Assembly: GCA_013178305.1 (NCBI GenBank)
Contig: JABLXB010000001.1
Coordinates: forward strand, 874,253-938,252
Direction of reading: 5' to 3'
Length of the DNA stretch: 64,000 bases
Source of the DNA: Bacillota bacterium
GTDB lineage: Bacteria > Bacillota > Sulfobacillia > JABLXB01
In this document: piece by piece, positions 7,972-16,720 of the stretch
Layout of the letters: the number at the start of each line of letters is the position of its first letter
Position numbering within the stretch: position 1 is the stretch's first letter
Program-made: the position numbers and the translations under genes
Notes under the pieces: model-generated
The model's input: the letters and a program-made list of their open reading frames with translations, nothing else
Told to the model about the DNA's origin: nothing
Database searches by the model: none

Positions 7972-8943
7972 CTAAGCCTCGACACCGGCACGCCGTTCAG
8001 CGAGCGATCGTCTGAACCGCCGGATGCGATCCACCAGGTCGCCCTCTTTGAGGATAACCCCAACGATCATGACGACCCCGACCAGGATCATCCTGTAGAG
8101 GTCGGCAAAACGCAGCATTTCCGGCGCCAGGGCGAGTATCACAGCCCCGAGCACGGGCCCGAACAGCGTCCCCGCGCCGCCCAGGATCACCATGCAGATC
8201 ATGGTGACCGAATCAGCCGAGGTGAAACTGTCGGGACTCACGAAAGTCACGTAGTGCGCGTAAATACTTCCCATACCGCCCGCCAGGAACGACGACAGGA
8301 CGAACGCCAGCACCTTGTAGTAGACTACATTGACGCCGAGCGACCCCGCAGCAGTCTCGTCGTTCTTGATAGCCCTGAGCGCCCTGCCGATACGCGAGCC
8401 GACCAGGTTCCGGATTATCAGGATCTCGATTGCCAGCACAGCCAGAGCGTAGTAGCAAAAGCCCACCTTGCTGAGCTGGTACTGGCCGAATTCCGCCGAC
8501 GGTATGCCCGGCAGCCCCATCGGGCCGTTTGTAACAGCGTCCCAGTTGAGCTCGACGAGCCTTACTATCTGCCCGAAGCCCATGGTGGCCAGCGCCAGGT
8601 ATATCCCCTTCAGCCTCAAAGTGGGCAGGCCCAGCAGGAGGCCGGCAATGCTTGCCACGGCGCTGCCGGCGACCAGCGTGATGTAGAAAGGCACCCCGAA
8701 GCGGAGGCCGAGTAAAGCCGCGGTATATGCACCTATCCCGAAGAACGTTGCGTGCGAGAGATTGGCAAGGTTCGTATATCCCACAGCGATGTTGAGGCTG
8801 CACGCCAGCGATGCCCACAGCGTGGCCATGAAGAACATGTGCACCCAGTACTGGGTGGGGAGAATGACGGGCAGGATGAGCGCCACCAGAATGGCGGCGA
8901 CCAGCGCTTTGTTATTGGACAGTGTCCGCAACGGGCTCGTCAT
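7972..8943 (-). CDS. livM: Branched-chain amino acid-type ABC permease LivM (system 1)
   Basis: Encodes 323 residues with about nine hydrophobic spans. The conserved LivM stretches are visible: GYTNLANLSHATFFGIGAY near residue 55, LRLKGIYLALATMGFGQI near 110, and the cytoplasmic coupling segment GRALRAIKNDETAAGSLGV near 195. The permease pairs with LivH to form the membrane channel. It starts eight bases after the LivH stop, typical of coupled translation. Confidence 0.92.
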   Translation of the reverse strand: MTSPLRTLSNNKALVAAILVALILPVILPTQYWVHMFFMATLWASLACSLNIAVGYTNLANLSHATFFGIGAYTAALLGLRFGVPFYITLVAGSAVASIAGLLLGLPTLRLKGIYLALATMGFGQIVRLVELNWDAVTNGPMGLPGIPSAEFGQYQLSKVGFCYYALAVLAIEILIIRNLVGSRIGRALRAIKNDETAAGSLGVNVVYYKVLAFVLSSFLAGGMGSIYAHYVTFVSPDSFTSADSVTMICMVILGGAGTLFGPVLGAVILALAPEMLRFADLYRMILVGVVMIVGVILKEGDLVDRIRRFRRSLAERRAGVEA

Positions 8944-8950
8944 GGTCGCC

Positions 8951-9820
8951 TCACTCTTTCGATATTGTCCTGCCGAGCAGGCCAGCCGGCCTCAACAGCA
9001 GCGTGAGTATCAGTACAAAGAACGCGATGGCGTTGGCGTAGCGCGTTGAGATGTAGGCACCGCCCAGGCTCTCGAGCAGGCCCATCAGTATTCCACCGGC
9101 CATGGCCCCGGGGATGCTCCCCGTCCCCCCAAGCACGACCGCGGTGAACCCCTTCATCCCGATGACCCCGCCCATGCTTGGGTAAACGGTGCCATAATAG
9201 ACACCGAGCATGATTGCGGACACGACCGCCAGGCCGGAACCGATGGCGAAAGTAAGTGATATGAGTCCGTTTATGTCCACGCCCATGAGGCCGGCGGTTT
9301 CCTTGTCGAGGGACGTGGCCCGGAGCGCAGTCCCCAGCCTCGTTTTCTGCACGAAAAGGTGAAGCGCCGCCATGAGAGCCAGGGAGAACAGGAGTATGAG
9401 GATCTGGAGCGAGCTGACTGCCGTGTTAAGCACCTTGAACGTAGTGACCTCGAATGCCTGGGGCATGTGCTGCGGCTCTGTACCGAACACTATCTGCACA
9501 GCGGTCGCAAGGACAAACGAGAACCCAAGTGACACCAGCATGGCGGCCAGCCTGGATGCGCGCCTGATCGGGAGGTATCCTATCTTCTCAATCAGGACAC
9601 CCAGCACTACCCCGGCGGCAATGGCCAACACCATGGCGGGGCCCAGGCCCCATCCGGCTTCGACGAACATGAACCAGCATACGTACGCGCCGACCATGGC
9701 TACATCGCCGTGAGCGAAGTTGATGAACGACAGCACGCCGAACACCATGCTGTAGCCGAGCGCAAGCAAGGCGTACGTGGTTCCGACCGTCAATCCCGCT
9801 ATCAATTGTTCCAGGAACAT
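8951..9820 (-). CDS. livH: Branched-chain amino acid-type ABC permease LivH (system 1)
   Basis: Encodes 289 residues and about eight membrane spans. LivH marks are GLTVGTTYALLALGYSMVFG at the N-terminus, INFAHGDVAMVGAY, the coupling loop GTALRATSLDKETAGLMGV, and GMKGFTAVVLGGTGSIPGAM near the end. It forms the transmembrane channel with LivM. It is separated from the upstream binding-protein gene by 105 bases that hold a strong hairpin, which may lower its expression relative to the binding protein. Confidence 0.92.
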   Translation of the reverse strand: MFLEQLIAGLTVGTTYALLALGYSMVFGVLSFINFAHGDVAMVGAYVCWFMFVEAGWGLGPAMVLAIAAGVVLGVLIEKIGYLPIRRASRLAAMLVSLGFSFVLATAVQIVFGTEPQHMPQAFEVTTFKVLNTAVSSLQILILLFSLALMAALHLFVQKTRLGTALRATSLDKETAGLMGVDINGLISLTFAIGSGLAVVSAIMLGVYYGTVYPSMGGVIGMKGFTAVVLGGTGSIPGAMAGGILMGLLESLGGAYISTRYANAIAFFVLILTLLLRPAGLLGRTISKE

Positions 9821-9842
9821 GCGACCACTCTTTTCCAGACCC

Positions 9843-9869
9843 GACCGGGCAACGCGGCGTTGCCCGGTC
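9843..9869 (-). other. Perfect 12-bp hairpin between binding-protein and permease genes
   Basis: GACCGGGCAACG (9843-9854) pairs perfectly with CGTTGCCCGGTC (9858-9869) across a three-base loop, 57 bases past the binding-protein stop. No T-run follows on the minus strand, so it is more likely an mRNA-stabilising or attenuating structure than a full terminator. Confidence 0.6.
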
Positions 9870-9925
9870 AGGCAGGTGCGCGACCACCAGCCCCTGGTGG
9901 AATGGGCCGGGGCACCAGGAGAATG

Positions 9926-11128
9926 CTACTTCTTGAAGTTCTCCTTCTTGAACTCGATGAACTTGCCGTCCTTGATGACCATGTAGGTCATTGGGATCTT
10001 GATGTCGCCGTTCTCATCGAAACTGAGGGGCCCAAGGACGCTGTCGAAGCCCTTGAGAGTGGTGAGGTAGTCCTTGACGGCTTCCCTGGAAACGCCCTTC
10101 TTGCTTAGCGCCTCGATTACCATCTGGCCGGCCGTGTATCCCGCAGGCGAGATCGGATCGACCTGGGTAATACCCTCGCTCTTAAACCTCTCGAGGTACT
10201 TGTCGAAGAACCCCTTGAGCTTCGGAGGGATGTTGTCCGGGTTGAACAACGCGTTGCCGACGACTCCCTCGACGTCCGCGCCGCCGAGCCTGATTACGGC
10301 GGGGTTGAACGTGCCGGAGCTCACGAAGAACGGCTTGTACCCTACTGCGTGGGATTGTTTCATGAAGAGCGGGATCTCGGTTTCGTCGGCGACGCCGTAG
10401 ATCGCTTCGGCGCCGGCCGCCTTCAGCTTGGAGATGACGGTGCCGAAGTCCTTGGTCTCACCGAGCAGGTAGGACTCCGCAGCCACAGGCTTCATGCCGG
10501 CCTTTTCGAGAGTCTGGACGGCCACCTCGTATCCGCCGCGGCCGTAGTCGTTGTTCTCGTAGATGATGCCGATCTTCTTGAACCCGAGGTCGATCAGGAG
10601 CTGGACATTGAAGGCCGCCGTGTAGGCGTCGGAGTTCCATACCCGGAACGTGTACGGTCCCGCCGCGGATATTTTGGGCGAGCTCGACGAGCAGGTTATC
10701 TGCACAAGCCCCGCCTTGTTGTAGATGGGCGCGCCAGCGAGGGTGCACGAGCTGTTGGTGTGGCCTATAACCGCCATGATGTCGGGGTCGGACGCCAGCC
10801 TGTTGGCTACGTTGGCCGCCTCTTTCGGGTCTGCGCGGTCGTCCAGCGAGACGAGTTCAATCTGGGTACCGTTTATCCCGCCGGCCTTGTTGGCCTCCTC
10901 AATAGCCATGAGGACTCCCCTGCGGGTCCTGTTACCCTGCTCAGCGCTGCCGCCGGTAACCGCGCCGGCGTAACCTATCTTAATGGTCTTCGCGGGCTGC
11001 GTGGGCGCCGACGGCGAGGGCGAGGGCGCGGCCTCCTTCTTGGTCGCGCATCCGGAAGCCAGCGCGGATGCTGCGAGGGCCACCAGTATCAACATTACCA
11101 GCGCTATCCTGGGCTTTCCACCTTTCAC
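9926..11128 (-). CDS. ABC transporter substrate-binding lipoprotein, LivK type (system 1)
   Basis: Encodes 400 residues from GTG 11128 with AAAGGGGAG six bases upstream. The signal peptide ends at lipobox ASGC (Cys27), so the mature protein is lipid-anchored outside the membrane. A Pro/Ser linker follows, then the type I periplasmic-binding fold: IKIGYAGAVTGGSAEQG, VIGHTNSSCTLAGAPIYNKA and FKKIGIIYENNDYGRG. It delivers ligand to LivHM. It is the first gene of the leftward operon and is divergent from a GntR/UTRA regulator that probably controls it. Confidence 0.9.
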   Translation of the reverse strand: MKGGKPRIALVMLILVALAASALASGCATKKEAAPSPSPSAPTQPAKTIKIGYAGAVTGGSAEQGNRTRRGVLMAIEEANKAGGINGTQIELVSLDDRADPKEAANVANRLASDPDIMAVIGHTNSSCTLAGAPIYNKAGLVQITCSSSSPKISAAGPYTFRVWNSDAYTAAFNVQLLIDLGFKKIGIIYENNDYGRGGYEVAVQTLEKAGMKPVAAESYLLGETKDFGTVISKLKAAGAEAIYGVADETEIPLFMKQSHAVGYKPFFVSSGTFNPAVIRLGGADVEGVVGNALFNPDNIPPKLKGFFDKYLERFKSEGITQVDPISPAGYTAGQMVIEALSKKGVSREAVKDYLTTLKGFDSVLGPLSFDENGDIKIPMTYMVIKDGKFIEFKKENFKK

Positions 11129-11179
11129 TTCGATCTCCCCTTTCTGCCTGGGTTTACATCCAGCCATGTGAATACAGGA

Positions 11180-11191
11180 CCTGTCTGACAA
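11180..11191. promoter_or_regulatory. Putative GntR operator near the binding-protein gene
   Basis: CCTGTCTGACAA contains the pseudo-palindrome TGTCTGACA. A matching element in opposite orientation (TTGTCAGGCAGG) lies at 11395-11406 downstream of the regulator promoter. Shared motifs at both ends of a divergent region suggest operators for the adjacent GntR protein. Confidence 0.4.
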
Positions 11192-11356
11192 CTTCTCTGC
11201 GCTAATGTGCTGCTACCCCTAGCGATTTGTAATGGCGGGCCTCCTGCCATGCCATGTTGTCTGATTAACATGCTTTCGACGCTCCGGCCTGAGTTCCTGC
11301 TGGAAATCGCAGAGGAAGTGCAATCGCCGCACACAAATGCAAGCATGTTAGGAATA

Positions 11357-11385
11357 TTGACCAGGAGCAGGCGCTCGGTTATAAT
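11357..11385 (+). promoter_or_regulatory. Sigma-A promoter of the GntR/UTRA gene
   Basis: TTGACC at 11357-11362 and a perfect TATAAT at 11380-11385 are separated by exactly 17 bases. The expected start is near 11392, about 50 bases before the ATG at 11442. Confidence 0.8.
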
Positions 11386-11394
11386 GGGGGCGGT

Positions 11395-11406
11395 TTGTCA
11401 GGCAGG
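11395..11406. promoter_or_regulatory. Putative GntR autoregulatory operator
   Basis: TTGTCAGGCAGG lies just past the predicted transcription start and matches the inverse of the element at 11180-11191 at 11 of 12 positions. Its position would allow direct autorepression. Confidence 0.4.
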
Positions 11407-11441
11407 TTCAATCTCAGACTCTGATCTCTCGGAGGCGAGGT

Positions 11442-12209
11442 ATGCAGCCGGAGAAATCGGTCAGACAGGTGGTGGGCAGCGGTGGAACTTCACGCAGGCT
11501 CAGCACCGTCGCCGCGGAGACGATACGGCAGAGGATTCTGAGCGGCGAGTACCACCCGACAGGGCGTCTGCCCAGCGAGGCTCAGCTGGCCGCGGAGCTC
11601 GAGGTAAGCAGGGCGACTCTCCGCGAGGCCTTGCGGCTCCTCGAAGATGACGGCCTCATCCTGTCACGGCGGGGAGCCGGTTCATTCGTTCGGCCGGAGT
11701 CGACGCAGATCATGGAAGGACTCGAGAAACTCGGGAGTCTCACCAAATCCATCAGGCGCGCGGGGTTCCACGCCGAAGACCGCGTACTCTCGATAAGGCC
11801 CGTCGCCGTCAGCGAGCAGATGGCCAGAGCGCTCCAGGTGCAGCCGGGATCGCCCGCGCACATGATCGAAAGCCTCAGGCTGGCCGACGACCAGCCGGTC
11901 ATCTACACCTGTGACATCCTCCCCGCTTCCCGTTTCAAGAACGCCGACATGCTAGAGAAGCGGCGCAACTACGAATCCCTCCTCGAATTCCTGTGGGATA
12001 ACGCCGGCATCCAGATCGGCTACTGCGTCGCACGGGTGAAGGTGGTGCTGGCCGCGCCGCCGATTAGCCATCTGGTCTCCGTAGAAACAGGGACGCCGCT
12101 CCTTATGATGGAGGGCGTCTCCCACGACACCGCGGATGTGCCTGTCTACGCTTCAACCTACTATTTCCGCAGCGACATCTACGACTTCGTGCTGGTCAGA
12201 AGACCGTAG
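11442..12209 (+). CDS. GntR-family regulator, HutC/UTRA subfamily
   Basis: Encodes 255 residues from ATG 11442 with GGAGGCGAGG upstream. Residues about 20-85 are a GntR winged helix (GRLPSEAQLAAELEVSRATLREALRLLEDDGLI). Residues about 100-250 form the UTRA ligand-binding domain, ending with VPVYASTYYFRSDIYDFVL, the usual UTRA tail. Such proteins are dimeric repressors released by a small metabolite. Divergence from the first Liv operon and the shared operator-like elements suggest it controls that importer and itself. Confidence 0.9.
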   Translation: MQPEKSVRQVVGSGGTSRRLSTVAAETIRQRILSGEYHPTGRLPSEAQLAAELEVSRATLREALRLLEDDGLILSRRGAGSFVRPESTQIMEGLEKLGSLTKSIRRAGFHAEDRVLSIRPVAVSEQMARALQVQPGSPAHMIESLRLADDQPVIYTCDILPASRFKNADMLEKRRNYESLLEFLWDNAGIQIGYCVARVKVVLAAPPISHLVSVETGTPLLMMEGVSHDTADVPVYASTYYFRSDIYDFVLVRRP

Positions 12210-12215
12210 TCGCGG

Positions 12216-12236
12216 GGGCCGGCTCAAGCCGGGCCT
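12216..12236. terminator. Hairpin between convergent genes
   Basis: GGCCGGCT (12217-12224) pairs with AGCCGGGCC (12227-12235, one bulge) over a two-base loop, between the GntR stop and the stop of the threonine-synthase-like gene. There is no clear T-run. Confidence 0.4.
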
Positions 12237-13558
12237 CATCCGCAGCCCGGTCTCTGCCCCATTTCCTCGAGATCGAGCCCGCACGCCTCTTTGAATTCAC
12301 GTGCGAACGCCTTCACGTCTCCCGACATGAACGGCATTGGCTGTGAACACAATTTCTCCAGCGCATAGGGGTCTTTCAAGCCCGACGCCGTGATCATGCA
12401 CACCCAGGGACCCTCGTTGTCTAGCCTTCCCTCGCGTCCTGCCTTCACGGCGGCCGCTACGGACGCGCACGACGACAGCTCAGCGAATGTGCCCTCTCGT
12501 GCGAGCGCATCCTGCACCTGATACATCTCTTCGTCGGACACCAGTACTCCGGCGCCGTTCGAGTTCTTGAGAGCATACAGGCCTTGATAGCTCCCGGTGC
12601 CTCCCGCGATGGAGACCGCCTGCGACGGCCCCGCCTGAAGCTCCGGCACGGTATCGAGACCGCGTTCGAACGCCCTTACCAGGGGTCCTCCGACCTCGGG
12701 CTCCACCGCTACCATTCGCGGCATCGCAGTGGACCAGCCCAATTCCTCCATTTCCCAGAAGCCCTTCCATATGCCGAACAGCCCCTCGGCGCGGCCCACC
12801 GGCACGAACACCGCCGACGGAGTCTCCCCGAGGTCCTCGAACATCTCATACGCCATCGTCTTGTGCCCCTCGACCCCGAACGGGTTTCCGGCGGACATTG
12901 GGCTGCAGTAGTTTCCCACCGGATACCACCCGAACTCCTTCACACAATGGCCCATGAGCGCCCACCTGTCCATCGGCTTGCAGGCGAGCACTATTGCGCC
13001 GAGCGACCTCATGAGCGCCACCATTGGGCGCGGGGCGTTGGGGATGGTGAATACTACACACGGGATCCCAGCCTTGGCGGCGTAGGCCGCGGCCGCCGCG
13101 CCGTGGTTGCCTGACGATGCCACCGTTATCACGCGCGCGCCGGTCGAGGCGCCGTGGCAAACCGCGACGTAGCATAGCCTGTCCTTGAAAGACCAGGTGG
13201 GGTTGCGTGACTCATCCTTGAGGTATACCGGTGAAACCCCGGACTTTTCCTCAGCCCATCTGCTACGTACCAGCGGGGTCCCTCCCTCGCCGAGGGAGAT
13301 CGCCGGGGCGCGCTCATCGAGTGGAAGTATCTCTCGGTACCTGATCAATCCTCTGCGCCTTCCTGACAGGCTCTCCGGTCTGAAGACGTGCCTGAGCGCC
13401 CCGTAATCGAACACCACGTGCAGGCACGACAGGAACGTATCCGTCTTGCACACGGGGCAACCCTCGGGCATGAGCTTCAGTTCGAACGTGGACTTGCAGT
13501 TGAGGCATTGGAGATACTTCGCGTACCCCGCGGCGTTCTTCCAGACGTTGCGTTCCAT
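12236..13558 (-). CDS. Threonine-synthase-like PLP enzyme with N-terminal zinc ribbon
   Basis: Encodes 440 residues from ATG 13558, preceded by GAGGAGG. Cys18, Cys21, Cys34 and Cys37 form a CxxC...CxxC zinc ribbon. The fold type II PLP domain has Lys125 in TWSFKDR, the loop ASSGNHGAA and a glycine-rich GGTGS near residue 330. Threonine synthase converts O-phosphohomoserine to threonine, but this subgroup also includes enzymes acting on other beta- or gamma-substituted amino acids. It lies at the end of the second Liv operon, away from hom/thrB, so a catabolic or salvage role is at least as likely as threonine synthesis. Confidence 0.75.
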   Translation of the reverse strand: MERNVWKNAAGYAKYLQCLNCKSTFELKLMPEGCPVCKTDTFLSCLHVVFDYGALRHVFRPESLSGRRRGLIRYREILPLDERAPAISLGEGGTPLVRSRWAEEKSGVSPVYLKDESRNPTWSFKDRLCYVAVCHGASTGARVITVASSGNHGAAAAAYAAKAGIPCVVFTIPNAPRPMVALMRSLGAIVLACKPMDRWALMGHCVKEFGWYPVGNYCSPMSAGNPFGVEGHKTMAYEMFEDLGETPSAVFVPVGRAEGLFGIWKGFWEMEELGWSTAMPRMVAVEPEVGGPLVRAFERGLDTVPELQAGPSQAVSIAGGTGSYQGLYALKNSNGAGVLVSDEEMYQVQDALAREGTFAELSSCASVAAAVKAGREGRLDNEGPWVCMITASGLKDPYALEKLCSQPMPFMSGDVKAFAREFKEACGLDLEEMGQRPGCG

Positions 13559-13684
13559 ATCACTGATCCTCCTCATCCTCCTCAAACTCGAGGCCCATCA
13601 TGAGGTATTCCTGATCGAAGAGACGGACGGCGCTGCTCGCGCCGCCCGACGTATGGCGTCTTGTGCGTTGCGCTCGGACACAGC

Positions 13685-14710
13685 TTACACGTACAGCCCC
13701 TTGATCTCAGGGATGCCGGGCATCGTTAGCCTGCCGTCCTCCATGATCGGCTCCCCGTCCAGGTAAACTGTGGGCCTCCAGAACACGTTGTCGAAGTGCC
13801 CGTTGACCGTGATCTTCCCAGCCATGGTAGACTCGTTGTTGCCCATCCCAAAATGCGCGGTGCCGTAGACGGCCTCGTCCTCGATGAACCTGCCTCTCAT
13901 ATGGGCCTTGGGGTTGAGCCCGATCCCGAGCTCGGCGATCATCCGGATCCTGTCGTCGCCGACTGCCTCTATCCTGTGGATCAGCCGCCCGGCGTCCGCG
14001 CCGCCCCTGACGTCCACTATCCGCCCGGCCTCGACCACGAGAGTGACCGGTTCCCGTACGAGCCCGATGGCCGACTGGCACGCATCCACCACAATGACCC
14101 CGCGAGCGGTGCCTTCCACCGGAGCGATGTTCGCCTCGATGCACGGGGGCCCGGCGAAGTTGGCAGCATACTCCGGCTCCCGCCTGCAGTACCCGTGCTC
14201 GAGGTCCACGTTGACCCTTCCGCGGAGGTCAACCCACATGTCGGTGCCGCCGGGCGAAGTAACCCTGGCCTCGTTAGCCCGTGAAAGAGCCTGGTTAACA
14301 GCGATTGTGATTTCCTTCATCTCCTTGAACGGAGATTCGGGTATGGTACGCGCGAATATCTCCTCATCGGCATGCGGTATCGTGAGGCAACGGCAGCCGG
14401 CCTTGCTTGCATCGCGTCTTGCCTGGCAGTGGCTCAACGACCACTCGGTGGGCATGAAGCACACATCGGCGCTCTTCATTGCCTCGGCGATCGCCCTGGG
14501 TGGATTCATCCCGTGAACCCGTCCGTAGGTCGGGAGGACGACCATGGAAGACTCCAGGGTTACCTCGAGCGCCGCCGCCAGCAGGGCCTCGCCGAGATTG
14601 GTGTGCATGGTGTCGGTGATGATCAGGACGCTCTCGTTGGGCCCGACCCCCGCGCACTCCTCCACGAGCCGCCTCGCGCCCCTGAAAATGTCGGGGCTTA
14701 ACCTTGACAT
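13685..14710 (-). CDS. M29 aminopeptidase T / NicX-like metalloprotein
   Basis: Encodes 341 residues from ATG 14710 with AGGAGGTG upstream. The N-terminal nucleotide-like fold (SVLIITDTMHTNLGEALLAAA) and the metal region AHFGMGNN plus NGHFDNV (His286, His305, Asp307) fit the aminopeptidase T/leucyl aminopeptidase family. That family includes 2,5-dihydroxypyridine dioxygenase NicX, whose iron is held by a His and an HxD pair. Whether this protein is a peptidase, amidase or dioxygenase cannot be decided from sequence. It follows the second Liv binding protein, so it likely acts on the imported compound. Confidence 0.7.
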   Translation of the reverse strand: MSRLSPDIFRGARRLVEECAGVGPNESVLIITDTMHTNLGEALLAAALEVTLESSMVVLPTYGRVHGMNPPRAIAEAMKSADVCFMPTEWSLSHCQARRDASKAGCRCLTIPHADEEIFARTIPESPFKEMKEITIAVNQALSRANEARVTSPGGTDMWVDLRGRVNVDLEHGYCRREPEYAANFAGPPCIEANIAPVEGTARGVIVVDACQSAIGLVREPVTLVVEAGRIVDVRGGADAGRLIHRIEAVGDDRIRMIAELGIGLNPKAHMRGRFIEDEAVYGTAHFGMGNNESTMAGKITVNGHFDNVFWRPTVYLDGEPIMEDGRLTMPGIPEIKGLYV

Positions 14711-14772
14711 ACTGTCTCGACACCTCCTGGAACTAGCGGAAACGTCGCACATCCAGATATCGAAGGGCCACC

Positions 14773-14796
14773 CCGCCGGCGGTCCGTCGCCGGCGG
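14773..14796 (-). other. Perfect 9-bp hairpin after binding-protein gene
   Basis: CCGCCGGCG (14773-14781) pairs with CGCCGGCGG (14788-14796), 12 bases past the stop of the second Liv binding protein. There is no T-run on the minus strand. It is analogous to the hairpins after the other three binding-protein genes. Confidence 0.55.
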
Positions 14797-14807
14797 CGGC
14801 CCCATAC

Positions 14808-15938
14808 CTACTCCGTCAGAACGAACTTACCTTCCTTGACCACCGTAATGAGGAGCTTCTTCGCGGCGGCGTCGGGCACGCGTTCGGCGGTGAATGTCGT
14901 GTCGCCGGTCGCTCCCTTGAACCCTTTGATCTGCGCGAGCTGGTCGCGTACCGCCTTGCGGTCCGCCTTGCCCGCCTTCTTGATCGCCTCGGCAAGGATC
15001 TTCACCGCGTCGTAGGCGTAGGGAGCCCAACCGTCGGAGTCCTTATTATACTTGTTTTTGAATCCGTCGATGAACGCCTTGGTGCCAGGGTCCTTGCTGC
15101 TCGGATGGAACCACGTTGCGACGTACGCGCCCTCCGCTGCGGGACCCGCGATCTTCACGAAATCCGGGGAATACACCCCGTCGGCCGCCGCTATCATGCA
15201 GCTGAGGCCGAGCTTCTTGGCCTGGATGGCGAGCTGAGCGCCGTTCGCGTAGAATACAAACAGGGCGAGCGCGTCGGGATTGGCGTTCTTGACGTTTGTA
15301 AGGAGCACGGTGAAGTCCTGCTCACCGCTGGGAGCCACCGTTCCGGTGTATACGACCTCGCCACCGCCGTCTTTGACGGTTTTGGCGGCGATCTCCGAAA
15401 TGCCCTTGCCGTAGTCGTCGTTCACGTAGATTATGGCTATCTTCTTCTTGCCCTTGGCCAGAAGCCACTTCACAAGGCCCGACCCCTGGTGGGTGTTGGT
15501 AACATTGACCCTGAAGATGAAGTCCCCGGCCTTGGTGGCGTCCGGGTGCGTGGACGCTATGGCGATTTCCGGAATGCCGGCCTTCTGGTAGACCGGCGAC
15601 GCCGCCATCGTGCAGCTCGTGAAGAAGTGACCCACTACCGCCACGACGTCCTTGTCGGTGGCGATCTTCTGGGCCACGTTGACTGCTTCTTTCGGATCGC
15701 CCTTATCGTCCGCGAAGTCCAGCGCGATCTTCCTGCCCAGAACCCCTCCGGCCGCGTTTATCTCGTCGACGGCCATCCTGGCGCCATCCTTGAGCGACTC
15801 GCCCCACTGTGCCGAGTTGCCAGTCATCGGCGCCGCGAGGATAACCCTGATGTCACCCGAGGATGAGGAGCCGCAACCCTGCAGCGCGCCCAGTGAGACG
15901 ACAACCAGAGCGCAAATCGCAACCCTCAGATTTCTCAT
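14808..15938 (-). CDS. ABC transporter substrate-binding lipoprotein, LivK type (system 2)
   Basis: Encodes 376 residues. Signal peptide with lipobox ending at Cys22 (GALQGC). The type I binding fold begins at IRVILAAPMTGNSAQWGE and includes VVGHFFTSCTMAASPVYQKAG and KKIAIIYVNDDYGKG. Cys/Ser positions around FFTSCTM parallel those of the first system, so the ligands may be related. It is encoded after LivF rather than at the head of the operon, and a strong hairpin follows it. Confidence 0.9.
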   Translation of the reverse strand: MRNLRVAICALVVVSLGALQGCGSSSSGDIRVILAAPMTGNSAQWGESLKDGARMAVDEINAAGGVLGRKIALDFADDKGDPKEAVNVAQKIATDKDVVAVVGHFFTSCTMAASPVYQKAGIPEIAIASTHPDATKAGDFIFRVNVTNTHQGSGLVKWLLAKGKKKIAIIYVNDDYGKGISEIAAKTVKDGGGEVVYTGTVAPSGEQDFTVLLTNVKNANPDALALFVFYANGAQLAIQAKKLGLSCMIAAADGVYSPDFVKIAGPAAEGAYVATWFHPSSKDPGTKAFIDGFKNKYNKDSDGWAPYAYDAVKILAEAIKKAGKADRKAVRDQLAQIKGFKGATGDTTFTAERVPDAAAKKLLITVVKEGKFVLTE

Positions 15939-15997
15939 TTCGAATGCCCCCCGTGTGTTGTGTTGCCGCTAAATGACCGAGACGACTGCCGCTCTCT

Positions 15998-16720
15998 TTA
16001 CCCCCGCGCCTCACCCCTTCCACCGAGATACGCATCCCTGACCCGCTCGTCCGCCGCCAGGTCGAGCGCAGGTCCACTCATGACGATGTTGCCACGCTCC
16101 ATCACGTATGCGCGGTTGGATATCTCAAGGGCCATGTTTGCGTTCTGCTCGACGAGGAGTATCGGAGTACCATCCCCCGCAATCTGACGGATGGTGTCGA
16201 AGATGCGTTCAACGAACAGCGGCGCCAATCCCATGGACGGTTCGTCCAGCAGCAGGAGCCTCGGCGAGGCCATTAAGGCCCTCCCGATGGCCAGCATCTG
16301 CTGCTCACCGCCGCTGAGGGTGCCCCCAAGCTGCCGCAGCCTCTCCCTGAGGACGGGGAACAAACTCAGGACCTTGTCCATGTTGCGGCCGGCCATCCTG
16401 GCGTCGCTGGCGAGAAAGGCTCCGGTAAGGAGGTTCTCCCTGACCGTGAGCAGCGAGAATATCCTTCTCCCCTCGGGAACGTGCATGAGCCCGCCGCGTG
16501 CGATCGTATGGGGCGGAAGGCCGGTGATGTCTTTCCCGGCAAACCGGATACTTCCCGCACTGGGCCTGAGTACTCCCGAGACGCACTTCAGCAATGTCGT
16601 CTTGCCGGCCCCGTTGGCGCCGATGAGGCACACGATCTCGCCCGCCCCGACCTCCAGGCTGACCCCGTGAAGCGCGGCTATGCTCCCGTATGAAGCCCTC
16701 AGTCCATCAACCTGCAGCAT
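15998..16720 (-). CDS. livF: Branched-chain amino acid-type ABC transporter, ATP-binding subunit LivF (system 2)
   Basis: Encodes 240 residues. Walker A is GANGAGKT (near 34-41), LivF segment GLMHVPEGRRIF, signature LSGGEQQ, Walker B LLLDEPSMGLAP and switch region LLVEQNANMAL. Its start lies 14 bases inside the end of LivG, so the two are translationally coupled. It energises the second Liv importer. Confidence 0.92.
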   Translation of the reverse strand: MLQVDGLRASYGSIAALHGVSLEVGAGEIVCLIGANGAGKTTLLKCVSGVLRPSAGSIRFAGKDITGLPPHTIARGGLMHVPEGRRIFSLLTVRENLLTGAFLASDARMAGRNMDKVLSLFPVLRERLRQLGGTLSGGEQQMLAIGRALMASPRLLLLDEPSMGLAPLFVERIFDTIRQIAGDGTPILLVEQNANMALEISNRAYVMERGNIVMSGPALDLAADERVRDAYLGGRGEARG

